Assembly (NCBI GenBank): GCA_019918135.1
Contig: WBZZ01000121.1
Coordinates: 118,501 to 182,500, forward strand
From: Paulinella micropora
Lineage: Eukaryota; Cercozoa; Imbricatea; Euglyphida; Paulinellidae
DNA length: 64,000 nucleotides
Direction of reading: 5' to 3'
The notes beneath the pieces were generated by a model. The model made no database searches. It was not told where the DNA came from and saw only the letters and a list, made by a program, of their open reading frames with translations. Shown one piece after another: positions 1-8,278 of this stretch; the stretch's first letter is position 1, and each line of letters starts with the position of its first letter. The translations under genes were made by a program, and so were the position numbers.

Positions 1-24
1 TCCATATATCTTCTGTTTCCACCG
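1..24. repeat. End of a 177-bp satellite array (partial)
   Basis: The first bases match the end of the 177-bp monomers seen in full at 9950-11629, ending in the same CCACCGCCC motif that precedes the inverted repeat in every unit. A further unit or array therefore probably lies to the left of the window. Confidence 0.75.
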
Positions 25-576
25 CCCGCGATAGGAGCTGAAATAGAAGCGAGTTTCTGCAGTGCAACAGGAGTGGAGCAGTGATTATATGGAAAACAGA
101 ACGAAAGCTACTGCAGGCTCCTGCGCGTGCCCCTGCCTGCACGACTCAGTTAGTATTAATATTTTGCTCGCTTGCTTTCTGCCTACCTGCTCCTGCCTAC
201 CTGCTCGCGTGCCTGCAGTCTACGCGTGTGCTATTAATACTGCCGGTTACTCCTAGAAGCAAAGCTCAGTGCTACTACCACCGCTTAGTACAGAGATCGG
301 CAGTTGCAACAACGCTGTATCTCTATATAATAAGAATCATGTTATGAATATTAAAAATAGTGAGCATCGGAATATATTTTAATAATCAATTAGTATGCAA
401 ATATTAAGATGAATCAGGTCCGTCCGCTTTCGTATTAATAAATTTTCAATAAATATTATCGATAGGCATGAACAATTTAGCGGCCGTGCTACTACCACAG
501 GTCCCTAAAACAGCAGGTTTGCTCTCCCTCTATTACTACCACAGGTCCCTAAAATATCAGGTTTGCTCTCCCTCTT
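25..576 (+). repeat. Viral-unit inverted repeat, left copy 1 (IR-L1)
   Basis: About 550 bp, present inverted at 9398-9949 and again in each unit. The outer part is GC-balanced with CCTGCCTACCTG-like motifs. The middle is AT-rich (about 330-470). The inner end holds two tandem about 45-bp sequences beginning with CTACCACAGGTCCCTAAAA and ending CTCTCCCTCT. The repeat ends at CCCTCTT, immediately next to coding sequence. Two short overlapping ORFs (62-256, 81-347) are conserved only because the repeat is conserved. I see no family for them and do not call them genes. Confidence 0.9.
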
Positions 577-2323
577 GACAGCGTGGCCCGCCTGCTGGAC
601 GCCACTCGCAACCCGTTTGCCAAGGGGATCTTTGACCCGCGTGAGGCGGGCCTCTCGCTGGGGCACTTCCAAGCGGAGCTGGAGATCCCGCCACGCCCCG
701 ATACCAACGAGCTGTTCACCGCCTTTCAGGAGGCGCTAGCCAGGCCGCCGAACGAGCGCCTGCGAGCCGAATGGCTGGCCGGCCGCGCGCCCCGCACCGT
801 AGACCTCAAGCTCCCGGCGCGCCTGTGCCGCACCACCAAGACCACGCAGGCGGGGGGCTCTGCGCCATCCTGCGGCACTACTATATGCACTGGCTCACAG
901 ACGGCGAGGGCGTTCGTTTCTACCCACGCGACTGGGAGCTCGAGCTGCTGGTCCGGCGCACCGTCCCCTTGGCGGCCAGCTCAAGCGCCGCAACCAACGA
1001 CACTGCTGCAGGACCGCCCGACCCCCTGAACTACTGCCCCCAAACCCTCGAGCTCCGGCCCGGCACCGGTGGCACGCAGCAGCGAGGGGTCCGGCTGGCC
1101 TACACCTCCCTCAACCCTACTACCGTCGGGGCAGGCGGGGGGGTGGGAGTCTCCCCTTGCGTGCTGCAGCTCGAGGCCCCGCGGTGTCAGGTCCTGCACA
1201 AGCTCCGCCTGTCCGAGCTGCGCCGTTACCAGACCTACGACCTGGACCTGACCAACTGCCGTGCTATCGCCACCGACGTAAGGGTGCTAATTAACTGCAG
1301 CGGAGAGGCCCAGTTCGCTGTTCTCTGCCTGCAAGGAACGCTGGACGCCGGCACCGCCTCATTGCCCTCGCTAGAAATTGCGCGGGACAACGCACTCACC
1401 ATCCGCGTCCAGCAGCAGTCCGAGCTAGCCCCGCTCTACCGCCAGCTTGGGGAGACGCTCTCCGGCCTGGCCCTCAGCGGCTCTGACGGCAGCGCAGGGG
1501 TCATAAACCTGGATGACCTCAACGCGGCCGCCGAGGCCTCGCTGGCTGACTACTCTGTTTCAGCGACGATCCAGACTCAGGCCAGACAAGCCCTCACTGC
1601 GCTGAGCTCGCAGGCGCAGCAACTGGAGGTCAGCATCAACAACAGCGCTGCAGCGCTCGGCCGCCAGTACACGGTCTTAATCGCGGAAGCCAAGCGCAAC
1701 GCAGCCGAGCTAAAAACCAACATAAGCACGCCAAAACATCTCAAAGGAGTTAGAGGTTATGTATGACCAGGGCGCAGCGCTAAAAAACAGCCTAAGCGAG
1801 GATCTGGAAGATCTGCGCCAATACGGCGCCAACCTCAGCACGCAGATGCTAACGGTGCTGCAAGATCTGCAGAACACTCTAACCCTGCAATACTCCTGTC
1901 CACCGGGCGTGACGGCCGAGGACCTGTCCACCTTTCTGAATCTGACGACTGATTACTGCTACCGGCCACTGCTACCGGCCACTGCCGCTCACGAACGACT
2001 CCGCGGGCCCGTGCCCTTGTACCCGTGAGAAAGAAACTAAGCTCTTTTTTGGTTTTTGCAGCAGACCCGACGAAGACGGCAGCTGCGAATCGTGCGCAAA
2101 CCCGGCAGGCGGGATCTTGGCCGGCCTCTTGATTGGCTCGCTTTGCTGTTTTTTCATGGGCATCATCGGCGGCCTCGCCGCCCTCGTGGTGGCCCGCCGG
2201 GGCGGGGAGGAGAAACTGCCCGATAGACCGATAGGCACCCGTCTGTTCTGGGGGCTCTTCATAGGCCTTAATTTCTTCCTGGGATTGGGTCTTTTAATTA
2301 CCATGCTAACCCTAAACCGCTAG
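577..2323 (+). pseudogene. Membrane glycoprotein-like gene, unit copy 1 (frameshifted)
   Basis: This is the same gene as the intact copy at 23769-25518. The reading frame is open from the inverted-repeat junction with no ATG, so the start is missing or lies in an upstream exon. This copy is broken by one missing G in the run at 852-857 and by a 2-bp deletion near 1730. The second is outside a homopolymer and so more likely real. The 37-nt intron (2025-2061) and the final exon with two hydrophobic segments (2062-2323) are retained. See copy 3 for domain description. Confidence 0.75.
2025..2061 (+). other. Predicted 37-nt intron in the glycoprotein-like gene
   Basis: It starts GTGAG, has a branch-point-like AACTAAG, then a T-rich tract and GCAG. 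Without splicing the frame hits TGA within the donor. With splicing the upstream frame joins, phase 2, the membrane-spanning exon. The acceptor is GCAGCAG (NAGNAG), so a 37- or 40-nt intron both keep frame. It is identical in the other two units (13632-13668, 25220-25256). Confidence 0.7.
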
Positions 2324-2406
2324 CGCCCAGCCAATACCAACAAAAAAAAGTGTTTTAATAAAAAATCAAGTCTTATACACTGAAAGCACAGCACGGTAAA
2401 GGCCAA
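2324..2406. terminator. Convergent polyadenylation region
   Basis: A short gap lies between the stop of the glycoprotein-like gene (+) and the stop of the 120-aa gene (-). AATAAA lies at 2357-2362 on the plus strand, and the overlapping complement gives ATTAAA on the minus strand, so one 10-bp A/T block can serve both convergent transcripts. In unit 3 the plus signal has changed to AATACA. Confidence 0.5.
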
Positions 2407-2769
2407 TTATGTAAACTTGTGCAGCACGCGACGACGATTTTGGTAGTGCCAGCCTACACGCAAGCTCCTGCGCCTCTTGATCTCCGACATGTCCAAGAAT
2501 GACACGTACCGCTGGTGCGGCTCGCTCCAATAGCCACTCGTGTAGTGGATCGCGGGCGAGCCGACCGTTCTAACCACTGACGCCCGAAAGTGCGGGCTAC
2601 ACTCCAGCACGTTGGACGTATCGAGTAACTCTTGCCACGCAGTGTCGGCCGGAATAACACCCAACGCCTGCCCGGGCCTGGCAAGCAGCAAAGGCGCCAA
2701 CAGGCGCGGCTCAAAGCTAAGCTGGAGGCTCGGCAGGGGCTTGCGGGGTGCAGCGGTCACACTTGTCAT
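2407..2769 (-). CDS. Unknown 120-aa basic protein, unit copy 1
   Basis: I do not recognise this family. The ATG at 2769 sits in a good context (A at -3) just after a long pyrimidine tract on the coding strand. The N-terminal half is leucine/proline-rich. The C-terminal third is basic and aromatic (IKRRRSLRVGWHYQNRRR near residues 95-112), with no signal peptide or membrane segment. It is conserved in all three units with only a few substitutions, such as Ser/Pro near residue 74. It converges with the glycoprotein-like gene and lies downstream of the lipase on the same strand. A longer upstream frame runs into the G/C tract and is unlikely to be coding. Confidence 0.6.
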   Translation of the reverse strand: MTSVTAAPRKPLPSLQLSFEPRLLAPLLLARPGQALGVIPADTAWQELLDTSNVLECSPHFRASVVRTVGSPAIHYTSGYWSEPHQRYVSFLDMSEIKRRRSLRVGWHYQNRRRVLHKFT

Positions 2770-3003
2770 TTTCGCTTGTCGTCCCGGACAGAAAAAGAGA
2801 GAAAACAGAAAAGGCGGCGCACCAGCAAAACCTTTTCTCTTCCTTTCCCCCCCCCCCCCCTCCCTCCCCTTCCCCTCCTCCCCTCCTCTTTTCCAGCACA
2901 CACACTCCTACTCCCCCCCCCCCCTTGCCTCCCCACCCTTTCCCTCCCTCCCATCCACTTTCCCTCTTTTTCTTCCCCAGGGCCTAGCAAAAGAAACTTC
3001 AGC
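2770..3003. promoter_or_regulatory. Polypurine/polypyrimidine intergenic tract with C-homopolymers
   Basis: Between the 120-aa gene and the lipase stop the plus strand is almost pure C/T, with two C-homopolymers whose length differs between units. It may be the 120-aa gene's promoter or a pyrimidine-rich 5' intron. No gene seen. Confidence 0.4.
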
Positions 3004-4101
3004 CTAGGAGATTACCTCGGGTATTCCGTAGTAGACGGCATGAGAATAGTAAGATCTGTCCATTCTGTTCAGGCATGTGTGCCATAAGCAATGGCGTATG
3101 CCTTGGGCTCTACTACCATCAGAGACCTCTTTTACCTCTTTATACAAATCCTTGATGCCTGGCGGTCCGTCTGTCGACTTTGGGTGTTCGTAGGAACCAC
3201 TGCGCATAAAACTGGCGGGCAACTTAGGGACAATGTCATTCTCCTTGTACACGCGAGTCCACCTACACCTAAATCTACCTGTTCGGCTTAGCATCTGAAG
3301 AACGAGTTTGTTGCAAGCACTGTTACCAAACATGGGCGCTCCCAAGCTCACAACTTCGACTTGTGTCTCGGGCAGAAGCTTGGCGGCACAGGCGCCGACG
3401 AGGGCGGCCAGGGCGCCTCCGAGCGACATGCCTATGCACCAGAGACTGTCTAGCTCCTTACTTTCCATGCGTTTAATGAGAAAGCGTAGGGGGCGCTCCG
3501 TTACACAAGAGCCAAGTGCTTTGTAAAAACCCGTGTGGCAGAAAACATTTTCCTTATCCGCCTGCTCTTTCATTTCAGCAACAGCCAAATGTATTTGCCG
3601 GTAGCACAGGGAGGAGGAGTCCCTTTTCCTGGGCGTCGAGGTGCCTTCAATTCTGTGGCGCCAGCACTGGAGGTCTAAAAAGCGGTTCTGTGTGGTAAAA
3701 GTTGCGCGTAGTGCTAGAACGGCCGCTTTACGGTCTTGGTCGTACCACAGCACCGAGCTTAGTTCCCGCCGTTTGCATTCGTAAGCGCACACCCGATCCC
3801 GTTTGCACTGCTCGGTCTGATCCGATGATGGCGGCAAAGAGTCTAATCGGCACGCCGTGCTGTCGTTCGGGGCACCCAAACTAATACCAATACTGCAGTT
3901 CCCATGCTCGATCGCTATGTGCAACAGATCCTTGATTTTACTCTCATCCAGCTCTAACCCCGGAGAGGAAAGCCAAGACGAGACCTTGGCACCGGACTCG
4001 TCTTGTATACGAGCAAGACACTGGTACGGGAAACAGGTCAAAAGGCACACCAGCGCACATTTCCTGTACACTTGTAGATCCTCCTTAGAATGGACGTCCA
4101 T
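3004..4101 (-). CDS. Class 3 (Lipase_3) triacylglycerol lipase, unit copy 1
   Basis: 365 aa from the ATG at 4101. The nucleophile elbow GMSLGGALAAL puts Ser at residue 226, followed by a Lipase_3-type VSLGAPMFGN strand, Asp289 in YKENDIVPKLP and His354 in YYSHAVYYG, giving a complete Ser-Asp-His triad. Lipase_3 enzymes hydrolyse acylglycerols or phospholipids. A hydrophobic stretch at residues about 14-30 suggests a signal peptide or anchor. An upstream ATG at 4140 would add 13 residues, but the 4101 ATG directly follows a pyrimidine-rich TTGCAAAG that looks like a 3' splice site, so I prefer it. Many cysteines suggest an extracellular or luminal enzyme. The gene diverges from the EGF-like gene. 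A viral lipase could aid membrane entry, egress or lipid use; that role is inference. Confidence 0.85.
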   Translation of the reverse strand: MDVHSKEDLQVYRKCALVCLLTCFPYQCLARIQDESGAKVSSWLSSPGLELDESKIKDLLHIAIEHGNCSIGISLGAPNDSTACRLDSLPPSSDQTEQCKRDRVCAYECKRRELSSVLWYDQDRKAAVLALRATFTTQNRFLDLQCWRHRIEGTSTPRKRDSSSLCYRQIHLAVAEMKEQADKENVFCHTGFYKALGSCVTERPLRFLIKRMESKELDSLWCIGMSLGGALAALVGACAAKLLPETQVEVVSLGAPMFGNSACNKLVLQMLSRTGRFRCRWTRVYKENDIVPKLPASFMRSGSYEHPKSTDGPPGIKDLYKEVKEVSDGSRAQGIRHCLWHTCLNRMDRSYYSHAVYYGIPEVIS

Positions 4102-4318
4102 TTTTCTTTGCAAGAAAAGAAGAGGAAAAACAAGAGACATAAAAGACGGAGGGAAGGTGGGGAGGGAGGGGGAGCTTCCCCCCCCCCCCCCCTCCCGGGG
4201 GGAAAGGAAGAGGATTTCTGTTCCCTTTCTTCCTCCTTTTTGGTCTTACCATGAGAAGCCTCAAAGGGGGTGGGGGGGGGGGAGGGAAGGGAAAGAGGAA
4301 GAACTTTCTGTCGTCCAA
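4102..4318. promoter_or_regulatory. Divergent promoter region with G/C homopolymers
   Basis: It separates the divergent lipase (-) and EGF-like (+) genes. It contains a C-run, a G-run and flanking purine-rich sequence, with lengths varying between units. On the minus strand, ATG-GTAAGA at about 4250 followed by a pyrimidine tract and TTGCAAAG just before the lipase ATG could be a 5'-leader intron of about 145 nt. Confidence 0.4.
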
Positions 4319-5348
4319 ATGCCCCCCGTGCTGCTACTAATACTAACGCTGTCAATAAGTAAAGGGCAAAATGCCTGTCCCCCCAACGCGGTCCAGACTC
4401 CGGCGGGCGGGGCGCAGGCACGAAGCTGTGTTTGCAAGCCAGGTTACTTTGACGTAAATCCCCCGCCTCCTCCGAGCCGCTGTGCCTTACTTGTCGGAAC
4501 CTAAACGGACTCGATGACCCAACTTGCAACAACAAGGGCATCTGCGGAATGTCGTCGTCCCTGGCCGGACCGGTTTGCGTGTGCGGAGATGGCTATGCCG
4601 GCCCCGCGTGTGACGTAGCGCGGAGCATGCTCTATGTCTGCGGGCTCCGTACGGTGCAGTGCACGCTAGGAACCAGCTGGGTAGACGCGATCGTGTCGCA
4701 AACCGACTCTCAGTCTACACTCGACCCCGCCATGCACTGGGCCTGCTTGTCGCTGCCCGATAAGTTCCCGATGCCCCCGCTATGCCGCGCCTGGATATCC
4801 CGCGGGCCTACTTGTACGACCCTGAAAACGGAGGTTACATTTCGCCCGCCGATTTCTGTTTTGTCTTGGCGTTGGTCTCCGAGTGGAGTGTTATGCCCGA
4901 GCTCGTCCCCGACGGGGCCAGCACGCTGCCGTTCCAACCCACGCGCTGGCTGATTGCGGGGCTGACGGGGGCCGGCGCAGCGCCGTCGGAGCGCCTTCCA
5001 GGCTTTCTGGCGCCGGAGGTTTTCTGCCCCTGGCCCTACAACAACAACGTCCAGCGCGATGGGCTAGACTCCCTGCTGGAGGTACAGTCGCCCTGGCGCG
5101 GCTATTCGTGCGGCGAGCCGGAGCCCGAGCTAGCCCTACGCTTCACCATGGAAGGCCGGGAAATCACGTGCTGGCCGCTGTGGATTAACAAGGTCTTGCG
5201 CAATCAGCCGGACACGCTGTTCCAGTACAGGTGCAAGGCGGGCAACGGCCGGCTGGGAGACACGTTCCAGCTAGACTGTCTGGTACAAATTGCACCAGCG
5301 GCGACCGCCGCCATAACCGCCTCCGAACTCCTAACACAATGCGCCTGA
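4319..5348 (+). pseudogene. Secreted EGF-like protein, unit copy 1 (frameshifted)
   Basis: The start ATG is at 4319, followed by a hydrophobic signal peptide. Copy 1 lacks one C in the run at 4460-4464, which breaks the EGF region; units 2 and 3 are open there. All three units share a second frame change at the C5 run (here 4774-4778) between the EGF-like part and a downstream 180-residue part ending at 5348. See copy 2 for details. Confidence 0.6.
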
Positions 5349-5457
5349 GCTTAGTTTAGCTGGGTAGTATTACTTATTATTAAAATTGACGAATAGAAAC
5401 CACCATATAACCCCGCCGCTCTTTTTTTTTCCTTGGTGCGTGTTCTTGTGTTTTTAA
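5349..5457. terminator. Convergent 3' region with polyadenylation-like signals
   Basis: An AT-rich gap between converging genes. ATTAAA occurs on the plus strand near 5381 and on the minus strand near 5453. No coding capacity. Confidence 0.4.
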
Positions 5458-8004
5458 TTATTCACGCAGGACGTTGTTGTAAATGCTTTCCAAATTGTTC
5501 ACACAAACCTCAATGCGGTCGTTCCGGATGTGGGCGGCTGAGAGTAGATCCGTTTCGCAGTTAATAACCTCGTCCAAGCTCTGTGTCACCAGAGTGTGCA
5601 AGGACGGCAGAGCCTGCGTCCAGGGCTCCAGCGTACAGCGGATGAGGTCAACGTCGCCCCGGGGGGCGCCGGCCGGGACTGATTCATGCAAGGCGCGGAG
5701 AAGCACCAGAATCGCACAGTGCAGCCGCGTGGAGAGTGCGAGGCCGTGGGTGTAGAGGGGCGGTTGCCGGGGCGTCTTGTTGGTGTAGCACGAGTGCGGC
5801 GCTGCCTCATAAAACAGGTGCAGATAACTCGCGCAACTAGACGCCAGCCGCTGCGCCCAAACCACGTACAAAACCGAGGCCGCCGCCGCCTCCTCCCTCA
5901 ACGAATTCGCCTTTTCTCCCGTCCGGGCCAATGTACCGGATGGGGGCGCCCGGCCGTGCTGAGCTACCGTGCAGCGCGCCACGTTCTTGAGAAAGCGACG
6001 CGCGCCTAGGCGGTGTAACAACAACAGCATGGCTTCCAGGTAAACGACGTGTAACTCCATGGTCACCAGACCATCCGCCAGCGCGCTTAGATCCTGCCAC
6101 CACTTGCCACGCTCCCGGCGTGCATGGAGGGGCGTCGTCGACCGCGGCGGCTGGGGCTGCTCGCGCTCCGGCGCGTCCGAGCCCGACCGCGGCGAAGATT
6201 CGGGCACAACACACTCTGCTTGCATAATCAGCTGTTGAGCAAAGGCCATACGCGCGCAGCGCAGGGCCGATTCGCTGACGACGTAGGCAGCTACACGGTA
6301 GCAGAGCTGCACGCAATCCCGGTCCCGCAGGCTGCGCGGCTTGATCGACTCGGCTGTGCCAAGGAGCCGCCGCAGTTCCGGTAGTTCGCGCAGCAGCACC
6401 GGCGGGCTCTTAGCCCCGAAGAAGGACTCCATCGTCTGAGTCAGGTCCGCCTCAGCCTGAGAGCCAATGACGTGCCTGCTCAGCTCGGCTGGCAGACCTT
6501 GGCCGTGAGGTTGGTAGATATCGTCGTTCAGCAGGGGCAAGCACAGGGGCGTGCCCGAACGGAAGCGCTGCGTGCTGCACAAGAAAGCCACGCCGTCCCG
6601 GTCGTGCACGAGCGCCACGTTGTGCGAGTGCGACCTGGGGATGGCCGCCAGCAATGGGTTTAGGACTACCCCCACCACCACCTGTGACAGCACTGAGCGC
6701 ACCAGCACCGCGTTCGCCAGGACGTAGCTACACAGCGCCTGCACGTCGCCCGCCTGTACCGACGACACTCCTAACACCAACTTGAGCAGCTTGGCCAGCT
6801 GCTGCGCAGTGGCCTCGGGCAGCGGTGCCGCCGCGGCGGCGCGGCGCGCCGCCCTGTCCCCTTCCCCCGTGGGGCCGCTTTGCAGAGCACAGTGCACTTC
6901 TTCGCACACGAGCCCCTTCCAGCTGCGGCAGGCGGGATCGCGCGCCGGTACCCACGGGTACTTCCGGCCCAGGAGCTTCCCCACCACCGCGTAGAACAAC
7001 AGCAGGTACCACTGGTTGCTGCTGCTGATGGGCAGCGCCTGGCCCCGCCCGCGCGGGCGCGGGTGGGAGGCAACCGAGGCTGTATCGAAATTCGGCGCCG
7101 ACGTGGAGGGCGCTGGCGCCGGCTGCCCCCCGGCCAGCACGTGCGTACCGGCCTTGTTGTCGCACAGCTCGCGCAGCTCCGGGTGCAGCAACTCCTCGTA
7201 CCCTGCGCCCTTGCTCTTGCTGTAGTCCCAAAAGCTGTACAGGAGCGACCTCGGCTGATAACACACCGATTCCATAGGCATCGGGCGCTGGCGCTGGGGG
7301 CCCGAGTCACGCTCGCGCAGGCTCTGGTACATCACGCCCATCTGCGCCTCCACAAACTCGAAAGCCTTGTGTTCCTTGTCCTGTGGCTCCGCCAGCAGCG
7401 GGGGGCGGGGGGCAAACACCACCCGCTCGAGGCTGACGTCATAGGAAATATGCGAACCGCCAAATAGCAATTGCATCTTGTTCCACCTCGCCCAATCCGG
7501 TACGATCTCCTCTGTCCCCCGCACCCCCGGCGCCTGTCCCCGCACTTCTTTCTCCTTTTCCTTTTTCCCTTCTCTTTCCTCCTCTTTCCGCCTTTTGCCC
7601 CCCGCTGCTGGCTCTTTGTCCTTTTTTCTTTTTTGCTGCAACTCGTCGTCCGGCGGCGGACACGTCGTCCTCTCCCCCGAGGCGAGCACTCGGGGGGCGG
7701 ACAATGACGTGTTTGTGTGAATCAAGACTGGGAGGACTGGGCTTGGCAGGGCCGCCGCCGCCGCGGCTGCCAGCGACTCAGTGGGCAGAACCTCGGGGGG
7801 CCTCCCCCTATTGGAGAGCACCGGGCCCAACGACGAGGCCAACGTGTCAGCAACAGCTGCCCCAAACTCCTGGCCAACCGCCGGTTCCGGTGACGGCTCA
7901 ACGTCCAGGGAGCGCAGTATCTCTGACAATTCTTTCTCTGGCTCTTCCTCCTCATCTTCTCCTTCCTCGTGATTCTCTAGGTCTGGAGGTGTGTCTTCGC
8001 CCAT
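5458..8004 (-). CDS. Unknown 848-aa charged protein, unit copy 1
   Basis: I do not recognise the family. The ATG at 8004 is preceded by a TATA-like GTTTTTAAAACG about 15 bp upstream. Layout: residues 1-40 are very acidic (EEGEDEEEE), 75-95 Ala-rich, and 124-156 a dense Lys/Arg/Glu block containing KRKK and KRRK, a plausible bipartite nuclear localisation signal. From about 170 the protein becomes globular, with mostly helical, leucine-rich sequence to the end and a low-complexity Ala/Arg patch near 400. There is no signal peptide. It sits directly upstream of, and on the same strand as, the terminase gene's 3' end. By position and composition it could be a tegument, capsid-vertex or packaging-associated protein, but nothing in the sequence proves that. 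Confidence 0.75.
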   Translation of the reverse strand: MGEDTPPDLENHEEGEDEEEEPEKELSEILRSLDVEPSPEPAVGQEFGAAVADTLASSLGPVLSNRGRPPEVLPTESLAAAAAAALPSPVLPVLIHTNTSLSAPRVLASGERTTCPPPDDELQQKRKKDKEPAAGGKRRKEEEREGKKEKEKEVRGQAPGVRGTEEIVPDWARWNKMQLLFGGSHISYDVSLERVVFAPRPPLLAEPQDKEHKAFEFVEAQMGVMYQSLRERDSGPQRQRPMPMESVCYQPRSLLYSFWDYSKSKGAGYEELLHPELRELCDNKAGTHVLAGGQPAPAPSTSAPNFDTASVASHPRPRGRGQALPISSSNQWYLLLFYAVVGKLLGRKYPWVPARDPACRSWKGLVCEEVHCALQSGPTGEGDRAARRAAAAAPLPEATAQQLAKLLKLVLGVSSVQAGDVQALCSYVLANAVLVRSVLSQVVVGVVLNPLLAAIPRSHSHNVALVHDRDGVAFLCSTQRFRSGTPLCLPLLNDDIYQPHGQGLPAELSRHVIGSQAEADLTQTMESFFGAKSPPVLLRELPELRRLLGTAESIKPRSLRDRDCVQLCYRVAAYVVSESALRCARMAFAQQLIMQAECVVPESSPRSGSDAPEREQPQPPRSTTPLHARRERGKWWQDLSALADGLVTMELHVVYLEAMLLLLHRLGARRFLKNVARCTVAQHGRAPPSGTLARTGEKANSLREEAAAASVLYVVWAQRLASSCASYLHLFYEAAPHSCYTNKTPRQPPLYTHGLALSTRLHCAILVLLRALHESVPAGAPRGDVDLIRCTLEPWTQALPSLHTLVTQSLDEVINCETDLLSAAHIRNDRIEVCVNNLESIYNNVLRE

Positions 8005-8278
8005 TCTACACGTTTTAAAAACGTTTTGCAGGGGTTTCTGTGACAGCTAGCAAAAGGGAGAAAAACCTACTTTGAGAGCAAGAGGAAGGAAGAAAAAAGC
8101 CCAGAATGTTATGTCGACCCGCCCTCTTTCTTTCTCATCCCCTCCCCTTCTTTCGTCCCCTTCCCGCTCCTTCTTCTTCTCCCCCCTCTTCCCTCCGCCC
8201 CCCCCCCCCCCCTCTCACATCCGTCCCCCTCTTTTCTCTCTCTCTCTCTCTCCCTCTTGCTTTGTGGCTAGACGTGTG
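8005..8278. promoter_or_regulatory. Intergenic promoter region of the 848-aa gene
   Basis: It contains a TATA-like element at about 8015-8025 on the minus strand, a pyrimidine-rich stretch with a C-run (about 8199-8212) and a CT microsatellite (about 8233-8254). The C-run is shorter in units 2 and 3. No gene seen. Confidence 0.4.

Noticed and set aside
62-347. Two overlapping small ORFs (64 and 88 aa) conserved in every inverted repeat
   Set aside because: They are conserved only as part of near-identical DNA, overlap each other, and have no recognisable domain or codon signature. IR-4 changes part of them.
25-576. The 550-bp repeat as an LTR of a retrotransposon
   Set aside because: Copies face each other in inverted orientation around the viral genes, have no TG...CA ends, and no gag/pol lies between them.
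2984-3015. 32-nt intron at the end of the lipase gene (GAG|GTAATC...TGCTAG)
   Set aside because: The downstream frame enters the G/C-run and gives only low-complexity sequence. The lipase already has its His motif and a natural stop.
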